This document shows positions 51,660-58,444 of a stretch of 64,000 bases of DNA, in pieces. The position numbers and the translations under genes were made by a program. This DNA comes from Pseudomonas sp. R76 (GTDB lineage Bacteria > Pseudomonadota > Gammaproteobacteria > Pseudomonadales > Pseudomonadaceae), in contig NZ_CP019428.1 in assembly GCF_009834565.1 (NCBI RefSeq), positions 4,960,001 to 5,024,000 on the forward strand, given 5' to 3'. Below the pieces are notes generated by a model. It made no database searches. It was not told the DNA's origin and saw nothing but the letters and a program-made list of their open reading frames with translations. Each line of letters opens with the position of its first letter. The first letter of the stretch is position 1.

Positions 51660-51845
51660 ATGGATATCGGGATGATTCGTGGCCTGGGCACCGTTGTGGT
51701 GATGGTGGCCTTTATCGGCCTGGCACTGTGGGTGTTCAGCCCCAAACGCAAGTCGGAGTTTGACGACGCAACCATGTTGCCCTTCGCGGATGACCCCGAA
51801 GCCATCAAGCACGTCGAGCAAGCGTCTAGGAGTAACAAAGAATGA
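51660..51845 (+). CDS. ccoQ: cbb3 oxidase small subunit CcoQ, second copy
   Basis: 61 residues, one helix ([19 protein letters not shown]) and tail [17 protein letters not shown] 51660 is five bases after the ccoO stop; a GTG three codons earlier would overlap that stop. Its stop overlaps ccoP (ATGA at 51842). Confidence 0.9.
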   Translation: MDIGMIRGLGTVVVMVAFIGLALWVFSPKRKSEFDDATMLPFADDPEAIKHVEQASRSNKE

Positions 51846-52819
51846 CTACGTTCTGGAGTCTGTACGTCACAGTCCTCAGTCTGGGTACCATCTTCGCCCT
51901 GACCTGGCTGCTGCTGTCGACCCGCAAGGGCCAGCGCACCGAACAGACGGACGAGACCGTCGGCCACTCGTTCGACGGCATCGAGGAATACGACAACCCG
52001 CTGCCGAAGTGGTGGTTCATGCTGTTTGTCGGCACCATCATTTTCGCCCTCGGTTACCTGGCGCTGTACCCAGGCCTGGGCAACTGGAAAGGCCTGTTGC
52101 CGGGCTACAACTACCTCGACAACGACAAGCAAACCCCCTTCGCCAACGGCCAGACCGGCTGGACCGGCGTGCACGAATGGGAAAAGGAAATGGCCAAGTC
52201 GGAGGCCAAGTTCGGGCCGATCTTCGCCAAATTCGCCGCCATGCCGATTGAAGAAGTCGCCAAGGACCCGCAAGCCTTGAAGATGGGTGGCCGTTTGTTC
52301 GCGTCCAACTGCTCGGTGTGCCACGGCTCCGATGCCAAGGGCGCCTACGGTTTCCCCAACCTGACCGACGCCGACTGGCGCTGGGGCGGCGAGCCGGCAA
52401 CCATCAAGGAAACCATCATGAAAGGCCGCCACGCGGTGATGCCGGCCTGGGCTGAAGTGATCGGCGAACAAGGTGTGGCCGACGTCGCGGGTTTCGTGGT
52501 GACCAACCTCGACGGCCGCAAACTGCCCGAAGGCGCCAAGGCCGACGTGGCCAATGGCGCAAAACTCTTCGCCGCCAACTGCGTGGCCTGCCACGGCCCG
52601 GCCGGTAAAGGCACCCCAGCAATGGGCGCGCCCGACCTGACACATCCGGGTGCATTCATCTACGGTTCGAGCTTCGCGCAACTGCAACAGACCATCCGTT
52701 ATGGCCGTCAGGGCCAGATGCCGGCGCAGGAGTTGCTGCAAGGCAACGACAAAGTGCACTTGCTGGCAGCCTATGTGTACAGCTTGTCCCATGGGGATAA
52801 ACCGGCTGAGGAGCAGTAA
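51842..52819 (+). CDS. ccoP: cbb3 oxidase subunit III, second copy
   Basis: 325 residues: membrane part, then two heme c sites, CSVCH near residue 158 and CVACH near residue 251. Differs from the first copy by an extra stretch ([16 protein letters not shown]) after the second helix. Last gene of the oxidase operons; a strong hairpin terminator begins 11 bases after its stop. Confidence 0.95.
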   Translation: MTTFWSLYVTVLSLGTIFALTWLLLSTRKGQRTEQTDETVGHSFDGIEEYDNPLPKWWFMLFVGTIIFALGYLALYPGLGNWKGLLPGYNYLDNDKQTPFANGQTGWTGVHEWEKEMAKSEAKFGPIFAKFAAMPIEEVAKDPQALKMGGRLFASNCSVCHGSDAKGAYGFPNLTDADWRWGGEPATIKETIMKGRHAVMPAWAEVIGEQGVADVAGFVVTNLDGRKLPEGAKADVANGAKLFAANCVACHGPAGKGTPAMGAPDLTHPGAFIYGSSFAQLQQTIRYGRQGQMPAQELLQGNDKVHLLAAYVYSLSHGDKPAEEQ

Positions 52820-52830
52820 GCCTCAGGCAT

Positions 52831-52859
52831 GACAAAGCCCCGAATTACGGGGCTTTGTC
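52831..52859 (+). terminator. Terminator hairpin after the second ccoP
   Basis: GACAAAGCCCCG (52831-52842), loop AATTA, CGGGGCTTTGTC (52848-52859), then GTTTCT. A 12-bp perfect stem. The same stem sequence ACAAAGCCCCG/CGGGGCTTTGT recurs at 54320-54356. Confidence 0.85.
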
Positions 52860-52935
52860 GTTTCTGGCGCCTGCCATTTCAACGACTGCCCCCTCCACCG
52901 CTCGTAACATCAAACTTGTCGACCGCCGCGGGGAA

Positions 52936-52951
52936 GTAGTAACGTAACTAC
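52936..52951. promoter_or_regulatory. Probable autoregulation operator of the toxin-antitoxin pair
   Basis: GTAGTAAC-GTAACTAC is a near-perfect palindrome (seven of eight pairs), 27 bases before the antitoxin ATG. Antitoxin-toxin complexes of the Phd/VapC type bind such sites to shut off their own operon. Confidence 0.55.
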
Positions 52952-52978
52952 ATTAAATCTGCCGAAGGGGGATGCCCC

Positions 52979-53233
52979 ATGACCATCACCACCATTTCCA
53001 GCCGTGAATTCAATCAAGACACAAGTGGTGCCAAAAAAGCCGCCCGTCAGGGGCCGGTTTTTATCACTGATCGCGGCAAGCCCGCCCATGTACTGCTAAG
53101 CATTGAGGACTACCAGAAACTGACAGGTCTGAATGTCGACATCGTCGACCTGTTGGTGATGCCGGAAGCGGCCGAAATCGACTTTGAAACCGAACGTGCC
53201 GTGATCACTCACCGCCCCGTGGACCTCTCTTGA
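52979..53233 (+). CDS. Phd/YefM-type antitoxin
   Basis: 84 residues. The DNA-binding opening TISSREFNQDTSGAKKAA and VFITDRGKPAHVLLSIEDYQKL are the Phd/YefM fold; the acidic tail (AAEIDFETERAVI) would wrap the toxin. The toxin starts at the base after its stop. It neutralises the adjacent PIN-domain toxin and represses the operon with it. GGGG/AAGG before the ATG serves as ribosome site. Confidence 0.9.
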   Translation: MTITTISSREFNQDTSGAKKAARQGPVFITDRGKPAHVLLSIEDYQKLTGLNVDIVDLLVMPEAAEIDFETERAVITHRPVDLS

Positions 53234-53644
53234 ATGTACCTGCTCGATACCAACGTAATCTCTGAACTTCGTAAACCTCAGGCCGACGCCCGCGTGGTGG
53301 CCTGGGCGAAAAGCGTTATCGCCCCACGCATGTTCATCTCAGCCATTACGCTGAAAGAATTGGAAACCGGCGTACTGCGGATGGAGCGCCGAGACCCGGC
53401 TCAGGGGAAAGTGCTCCGTACGTGGCTCAAACGTCACGTAATGCCAGCGTTCGATGCCAGGATATTGCCGATTGATGCCGCCGTTGCGCTGCGTTGTGCC
53501 CATTTGCATGTGCCGGGCCTGGCGAACGAAAGTGACGCACTGATCGCCGCGACCGCTCTGGTTCACGGGCTTACCGTGGTGACTCGCAACGTCAGCGACT
53601 TTCAATCGAGCGGTGTCCCACTGATAAACCCCTGGTGTGAATGA
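53234..53644 (+). CDS. vapC: PIN-domain toxin of the VapC family
   Basis: 136-residue endoribonuclease. Acidic metal-binding residues: Asp5 (YLLDTNVISEL), Glu42/Glu44 (LKELETG), Asp101 (NESDALIAA) and the late Asp in TRNVSDF. VapC toxins cut tRNA or rRNA to arrest growth. Pairing of PIN toxin with a Phd-type rather than VapB-type antitoxin is well known. The pair lies in an accessory insert splitting the cco structural genes from ccoG. Confidence 0.9.
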   Translation: MYLLDTNVISELRKPQADARVVAWAKSVIAPRMFISAITLKELETGVLRMERRDPAQGKVLRTWLKRHVMPAFDARILPIDAAVALRCAHLHVPGLANESDALIAATALVHGLTVVTRNVSDFQSSGVPLINPWCE

Positions 53645-53719
53645 ACTTGCGCCTTCCGGGCGCGTAAAACGCTCCACCGATTACTATCGGCGAAACGTTT
53701 TATGAGTACGCACCAGCGA

Positions 53720-54139
53720 CTATTGACGAGGTTGACCGCCCACTCGGATAGGCCCAAGGGGTTGTGGAGTGAAATCACGAACGTAGGGGCGCGCCCCGTT
53801 TACATCCCTTGGCAGATAGTGGTCTACCACCCCGACGAAACGTTCAAATGGATAGCTCTGCGTATGGCTACCGACAAAGCCCCTTAACGCTTCATTATTC
53901 AGCAACCCAAGCGCCAACTGCTTGATGGCTGGGTCACCGTTGCCAGTGGCTATTTTCTTGAGCGAGTCCAGGGTGATATACCCTTTTTTATCAGGGTCTT
54001 CCAACCTGGAAAAGTTTTCCACTACCTGCTGCGCCAGTTTGGCATCCTGGCCACTCGGCCTATATCGTGCACCTGTCGGCCTCTCGTACACGCCCGGTTC
54101 AGCTGCGGGCTTCTGGGTGACGAATGTTCCAATTTCCAT
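53720..54139 (-). CDS. Small protein with EF-hand-like/HrpK-like repeat
   Basis: 139 residues, no signal peptide or membrane helix. One repeat-like segment, EDPDKKGYITLDSLKKIA (about 47-64), looks like a degenerate calcium-type loop plus helix. A Pro/Gly-rich first 35 residues would suit a type III secretion leader, and the repeat resembles ones I associate with HrpK-type proteins; both are inference. The start ATG 54139 has GAGGAG nine bases upstream. It shares repeat features with the two genes to its right on the same strand. Confidence 0.6.
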   Translation of the reverse strand: MEIGTFVTQKPAAEPGVYERPTGARYRPSGQDAKLAQQVVENFSRLEDPDKKGYITLDSLKKIATGNGDPAIKQLALGLLNNEALRGFVGSHTQSYPFERFVGVVDHYLPRDVNGARPYVRDFTPQPLGPIRVGGQPRQ

Positions 54140-54319
54140 CTTTAAGCACTCCTCTAAGTTGCACCGATTGAGAGTGAACGGTGTACTCATGAGTAGCGAA
54201 TAAACCAACAGCCGTTCCTGAAATACATATAGCGTCACACACATGTATTCTTACGGAATCGTTCTAATAGTTAATACCTCACTGAATAATCATCGCAGAG
54301 CAGTAAGGCTTCAGAGACC

Positions 54320-54356
54320 ACAAAGCCCCGCGCAGCGAACGCTGACGGGGCTTTGT
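54320..54356 (-). terminator. Terminator hairpin, same stem as the one after ccoP
   Basis: ACAAAGCCCCG (54320-54330) and CGGGGCTTTGT (54346-54356), 15-base loop. It follows the stop of the leftward gene at 54409. The stem copies the one at 52831-52859, so the two identical stems bracket the toxin-antitoxin pair and the small gene. Confidence 0.75.
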
Positions 54357-54408
54357 TACTTACGCGCGTAGACAGTACAGACAGTCTCGGGCTTTTATAG
54401 GCTGATCA

Positions 54409-55152
54409 TTAGAGACGCGTGCACTCAGTGGCATAATGCCCCTTGTAATAACCCGCTATCTCCTGCCCTCTTTCATCGTAATCAATTTTCTGAGGATATC
54501 CGGAACCATAAGTTTCCACAGAGGAGTACCCGACTATTTCTTTTAGCGTATTTATACCAATCTTGTCATCAAGGGAGCCGTTCGGCGCCGCATCCATCCT
54601 CTTGAACAGGTCCAGCCGGCGCAACAGTTCACGTGCAAACGATGAGTCTTCTGCTGTAAACCCATCCTCGCCCTTTGAGTGCGCCGCCCGCTCAAGAGAA
54701 CTTCGAGTGACAAAGTTAGGATCATTCGGATCAGTAAATTTTTTGAAGTTCATGACAAGGTACTTACTCATGGCTTTATCACTCCAGCCACCGAAGTTTT
54801 TCTCATCGTTGCTGGGTGCGATTGCGTTGAATATATCCTCCCGATAAATCCTACTGTCTAACAGACCCTTGCCATCTTTGTCCAACGCATACATGAAGTC
54901 GTGCCGCTTCCGAGTCTCCTCGGCGACGGCTCTATCCTTTGGAGAATGCAAGCCCGAAATAGCGACTTTTCTGAGCGACTCGGGAGTGATATACCCGGTT
55001 TTCGGGTCGATGAATGTTTCAAAATTAAAAAACAAGTGAAAACCTAACGAAAAGTTACTCGCAGACTGAGCAATTTGTGCAGGCGTGAGCTTGGGGGCTT
55101 CCACAGGCACAGTGCTATTAGTTGAATTTACGACCGGAGCGCTTACATTCAT
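54409..55152 (-). CDS. EF-hand-like/HrpK-like repeat protein
   Basis: 247 residues, soluble, Ser/Thr/Pro-rich N-terminus (first 25). Repeats: FIDPKTGYITPESLRKVA (48-64), ALDKDGKGLLDSRIYRED (89-106), then WSDKAMSKYLVMNFKKFTD (123-141) and FVTRSSLERAAHSK (147-160) with LLRRLDLFKRMDAAPNGSLD (176-195). The later block recurs in the gene at 55202. This matches my recollection of Pseudomonas proteins carrying a HrpK domain (type III secretion-associated); not confirmed. ATG has AGGTG with four bases spacing. Confidence 0.62.
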   Translation of the reverse strand: MNVSAPVVNSTNSTVPVEAPKLTPAQIAQSASNFSLGFHLFFNFETFIDPKTGYITPESLRKVAISGLHSPKDRAVAEETRKRHDFMYALDKDGKGLLDSRIYREDIFNAIAPSNDEKNFGGWSDKAMSKYLVMNFKKFTDPNDPNFVTRSSLERAAHSKGEDGFTAEDSSFARELLRRLDLFKRMDAAPNGSLDDKIGINTLKEIVGYSSVETYGSGYPQKIDYDERGQEIAGYYKGHYATECTRL

Positions 55153-55201
55153 AGATCACCTTTAGTTTAAAAAAAGATACCGCATGATTGACTTAGCGCT
55201 G

Positions 55202-55897
55202 TTAGAGAAAATCCGTTTTCCAAGAGGCCCCACCAAATTCACCATGTTTAACATAACGATTCTTCATCAGAAGTGTGCCATCCTCGCCATACAGAGCGTA
55301 CGTTTCAGCGGTGAATGAGTTTGACGCAGTTGAATAATCGCCGACTTCTTTACCCTCATATACTTTTTTCGTCACGAGCCTATCGTAGACATCTCGCTTA
55401 GATACAGCACCATCCACATCAGAGCAGTAGGGGTCTTCGTACCCGCTGAACAACTCTTTTCGGTTCAACAACTCACTCGCGAAGGCCATAGCCTCGGGGG
55501 TAAACTGACCGTCTTTCGAGTTTGCAACGCGCTCCAGAGAAGCCCGTGTAACAAACTCCTTATCACCAGAATCCATGGACGACAAAACCACGCTGGGCTT
55601 AGCGTCTGCATCCATAAACGTATTGAAATGTTTACCGAGGTATTGAGTGATCTCCTTGTCGCTCCATTTACTCAGTTCTTTCGGACCACTGGGCGACGTG
55701 GTCCCTGCCACTGATGCATCGCTGGAAACATCCTGCTTTGCAGCCTCTTTTCTGGCCTCGGCAAATTTGGCTATTTGCCTGTCCAGGTAATTGGTTAGTA
55801 CAAGACGGGGGTAATCAATGGGCTCGCCTGATTTAAGCGCATTAGCAAGCTGATCCACCGGAAAGTTAGGTACAAACGAATTTCGTCCGACGTCCAT
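55202..55897 (-). CDS. HrpK-like repeat protein
   Basis: 231 residues, no export signal seen. After a variable N-terminal 75 residues with a charged helix (ARKEAAKQD), WSDKEITQYLGKHFNTFMD (78-96) and FVTRASLERVANSKDGQFTP (115-134) match the gene at 54409, followed by SELLNRKELFSGYEDPYCSD and an Asp-rich loop VDGAVSKRDVYD. So the two arose by duplication. AAGGA precedes the ATG. The three leftward genes may be transcribed together, with a terminator after the second. Confidence 0.62.
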   Translation of the reverse strand: MDVGRNSFVPNFPVDQLANALKSGEPIDYPRLVLTNYLDRQIAKFAEARKEAAKQDVSSDASVAGTTSPSGPKELSKWSDKEITQYLGKHFNTFMDADAKPSVVLSSMDSGDKEFVTRASLERVANSKDGQFTPEAMAFASELLNRKELFSGYEDPYCSDVDGAVSKRDVYDRLVTKKVYEGKEVGDYSTASNSFTAETYALYGEDGTLLMKNRYVKHGEFGGASWKTDFL

Positions 55898-56353
55898 ATA
55901 TTTTGTTCCTTCAATATCCTGTGCTTGGAATTAAGCAAGGTTCCATTAAGTGGAGAATTAAAAAGAACAGTTCCTTCGTGTAAATTCGAGTCTGTTAAAA
56001 GGCATTTCCGACCTATCGAAACGTAGAGCTCCTACGGCATGGATTTCAATTGCGCACAAACCGACCGCGTGGCTGACTGGGCTCACCAGGGCGCATCGTG
56101 GTGTCCACCTGCCTGTGCCCGTGCTGACTATGACCCTGGGACGAATGCCCTCTGCGTCTGAAAACCGTCCATACTTCACAAGTCAATTGATCCAGATCAC
56201 GTACACCATCAATTGATTCCCCCCAACGCGACCAAAGGTCGCACCCGTTCAGCCGTACCAGGGGCGTATCATTACGCCACTGCAAGAGCCTATTTTTGAC
56301 CCCGGTTGGCACGTACTGGCCGAGGCAAATCTCCACCGCCGTGGGATGCAATG
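55898..56353. other. Intergenic region between the accessory insert and ccoG
   Basis: About 455 bases with no credible gene. Its right half carries the ANR box at 56186-56199, a second partly overlapping inverted pair ATCAATTGAT at 56207-56216, and the ribosome site GGGA before ccoG. The left half probably holds the promoter of the leftward gene ending at 55897. Confidence 0.5.
56186..56199 (+). promoter_or_regulatory. ANR/FNR box upstream of ccoG
   Basis: TTGAT-CCAG-ATCAC matches the ANR consensus TTGAT-N4-ATCAA at nine of ten positions. Centred about 160 bases before the ccoG start, it predicts oxygen-limited activation of ccoGHIS by the regulator encoded at the right edge. Confidence 0.75.
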
Positions 56354-57769
56354 ATGAGCAACCAAATACCGGTACATGACGTTACCCCGCCTGCCCAAAA
56401 CGCCAGTCAATCCGTCGACCTCTATGCGTCGCGCGAGAAAATCTACACCCGCGCCTTCACCGGCCTGTTCCGCAATTTGCGCATGCTCGGCGGCGCCGGT
56501 TTGTTCCTGCTCTACTTCGGTACGGTGTGGCTGAACTGGGGTGGTCACCAGGCGGTGTGGTGGAACTTGCCGGAGCGTAAATTTTTTATTTTTGGCGCGA
56601 CCTTCTGGCCGCAGGATTTCATCCTGCTCTCGGGCATTCTCATTGTTGCCGCCTTTGGCCTGTTCTTTATCACCGTGTACGCCGGGCGCGTGTGGTGTGG
56701 CTATACCTGCCCGCAAAGCGTGTGGACGTGGATTTTCATGTGGTGTGAAAAGGTCACCGAAGGCGACCGCAACCAGCGCATCAAGCTCGACAAAGCGCCG
56801 ATGGGCGCCAACAAATTCCTGCGCAAATTCAGCAAGCACACGCTGTGGCTGTTGATCGGGTTTGTCACCGGCATGACCTTCGTCGGCTACTTCTCGCCGA
56901 TCCGCGAACTGGTGTTCGACTTCTTCACCGGCCAGGCCGATGGCTGGTCGTATTTCTGGGTCGGGTTCTTCACCCTCGCCACCTATGGCAATGCCGGCTG
57001 GCTGCGTGAACAGGTGTGCATCTACATGTGCCCGTATGCGCGCTTCCAAAGCGTGATGTTCGACAAGGACACCTTGATCGTCTCCTACGACCCACGCCGT
57101 GGCGAAGTGCGTGGCCCGCGCAAAAAAGGTGTCGACTACAAGGCCCAGGGCCTGGGCGATTGCATCGATTGCACGATGTGCGTGCAGGTGTGCCCCACCG
57201 GTATCGACATCCGCGATGGCCTACAAATCGAGTGCATCGGCTGCGCGGCGTGCATCGACGCCTGCGACAACATCATGGACAAAATGGAGTACCCACGCGG
57301 CCTGATCAGCTACACCACCGAACATAACCTGTCGGGGCAAAAGACCCACAAGCTGCGCCCGCGCCTGATAGGTTACGCGCTGGTGTTACTGGCGATGATC
57401 AGCCTGTTGGTCGGCGCATTTTTCATGCGTTCGCTGGTCGGTTTCGACGTCAGCAAAGACCGTGTGCTGTTCCGCGAAAACGCCGAAGGCCGCATCGAAA
57501 ACGTCTACAGCCTGAAGATCATGAACAAGGACCAGCGCGACCACACCTACGTGCTCGACGCCTCGGGCCTGCCGGACCTCAAGCTGCAAGGCCGGCGCGA
57601 AATCAAAGTCGCTGCGGGGGATATCGTCAGCATGCCGGTGGAGCTGTCCAGCGCCCCTGAGCAACTGCCGTCGAGCACCAACGAAGTGAAATTCATCCTC
57701 CGGGATGCCGATGACGACAGTGTCAACATTGAAGCCAAGAGCCGATTCATCGGCCCACAAGTCCGTTAA
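56354..57769 (+). CDS. ccoG: cbb3 assembly iron-sulfur protein CcoG
   Basis: 471 residues. About five membrane helices, then two ferredoxin clusters CIDCTMCVQVCPTG and CIGCAACIDACDN, and a C-terminal immunoglobulin-like periplasmic domain (about 370-471). An extra Cys pair (CGYTCPQSVWTW) lies between helices. CcoG is linked to copper reduction for oxidase maturation. Two adjacent ATGs exist (56351, 56354); the second is chosen since it gives MSNQIPVHDVTPP and a seven-base ribosome spacing from GGGA. Confidence 0.94.
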   Translation: MSNQIPVHDVTPPAQNASQSVDLYASREKIYTRAFTGLFRNLRMLGGAGLFLLYFGTVWLNWGGHQAVWWNLPERKFFIFGATFWPQDFILLSGILIVAAFGLFFITVYAGRVWCGYTCPQSVWTWIFMWCEKVTEGDRNQRIKLDKAPMGANKFLRKFSKHTLWLLIGFVTGMTFVGYFSPIRELVFDFFTGQADGWSYFWVGFFTLATYGNAGWLREQVCIYMCPYARFQSVMFDKDTLIVSYDPRRGEVRGPRKKGVDYKAQGLGDCIDCTMCVQVCPTGIDIRDGLQIECIGCAACIDACDNIMDKMEYPRGLISYTTEHNLSGQKTHKLRPRLIGYALVLLAMISLLVGAFFMRSLVGFDVSKDRVLFRENAEGRIENVYSLKIMNKDQRDHTYVLDASGLPDLKLQGRREIKVAAGDIVSMPVELSSAPEQLPSSTNEVKFILRDADDDSVNIEAKSRFIGPQVR

Positions 57770-57787
57770 TAATCAGAGAGCAAAACA

Positions 57788-58327
57788 ATGCCCGTAGCCA
57801 CTGCCGCAAGCCCTTGGTACAAGCACCTCTGGCCCTGGATCATCATCGGGATCCTGACCTGCTCGGTGACCTTGACCTTGTCCATGGTGACCATTGCGGT
57901 GAAGAACCCGGACAATTTGGTCAACGACAACTACTACGAAGCCGGCAAAGGTATCAACCGCTCCCTCGACCGCGAACTGCTGGCCCAGACCCTGCAACTG
58001 CGCGCCACCGTGCACCTGGACGAACTGACCGGTGAAGTCGACGTGCACCTGACCGGCAACAGCAACCCGACCACCCTGGAACTGAACCTGATTTCGCCGA
58101 CCCAGCCGGAGAAGGATCGCAAGATCAACCTGGCGCGCAGCGACAGTGAACCGGGCCGCTACCTCGGCCAGGTCACCGACAAGGTCGAAGGCCGGCGCTT
58201 CGTGGAATTGCTCGGCGTGGAGGGCGACAGGACCTGGCGCCTGTTCGAAGAAGAACAGGTCAGCCACGACAAAGACTTGCTGCTGGGCGATGAGCCGTTG
58301 CAGGGTGCTGAAGACCTGAAGAAGTAA
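57788..58327 (+). CDS. ccoH: cbb3 assembly protein CcoH (FixH-like)
   Basis: 179 residues, one N-terminal membrane helix (WPWIIIGILTCSVTLTLSMV) and a periplasmic FixH domain (NDNYYEAGKGINRSLDRELLA is the family opening). CcoH associates with the oxidase and CcoI during assembly. It begins 18 bases after the ccoG stop, in frame for joint transcription. Confidence 0.93.
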   Translation: MPVATAASPWYKHLWPWIIIGILTCSVTLTLSMVTIAVKNPDNLVNDNYYEAGKGINRSLDRELLAQTLQLRATVHLDELTGEVDVHLTGNSNPTTLELNLISPTQPEKDRKINLARSDSEPGRYLGQVTDKVEGRRFVELLGVEGDRTWRLFEEEQVSHDKDLLLGDEPLQGAEDLKK

Positions 58328-58344
58328 AAAACCTGCGCTTCGCG

Positions 58345-58413
58345 CATCGCGGGCAAGCCCAGCTCCCACAGGAAAATACATTCCTGGTGTGGGAGCCGGG
58401 CTTGCCCGCGATG
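58345..58413. repeat. REPIN between ccoH and ccoI
   Basis: CATCGCGGGCAAGCCCAGCT (to CCCACA) at 58345-58370 and its inverse TGTGGGAGCCGGGCTTGCCC (to GCGATG) at 58388-58413, spaced by 17 bases. Same family as 1224-1310. It sits within an operon (ccoGH | ccoIS), where it could tune mRNA levels of ccoI. Confidence 0.85.
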
Positions 58414-58444
58414 AGGCCCTCCCAGCCAGCTAAGATCTAAACCC

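Noticed and set aside
54409..55152. True EF-hand calcium-binding protein
   Set aside because: Loop DKDGKGLLDSRI lacks the acidic residue at position 12, so canonical calcium binding is not supported; described as EF-hand-like only.
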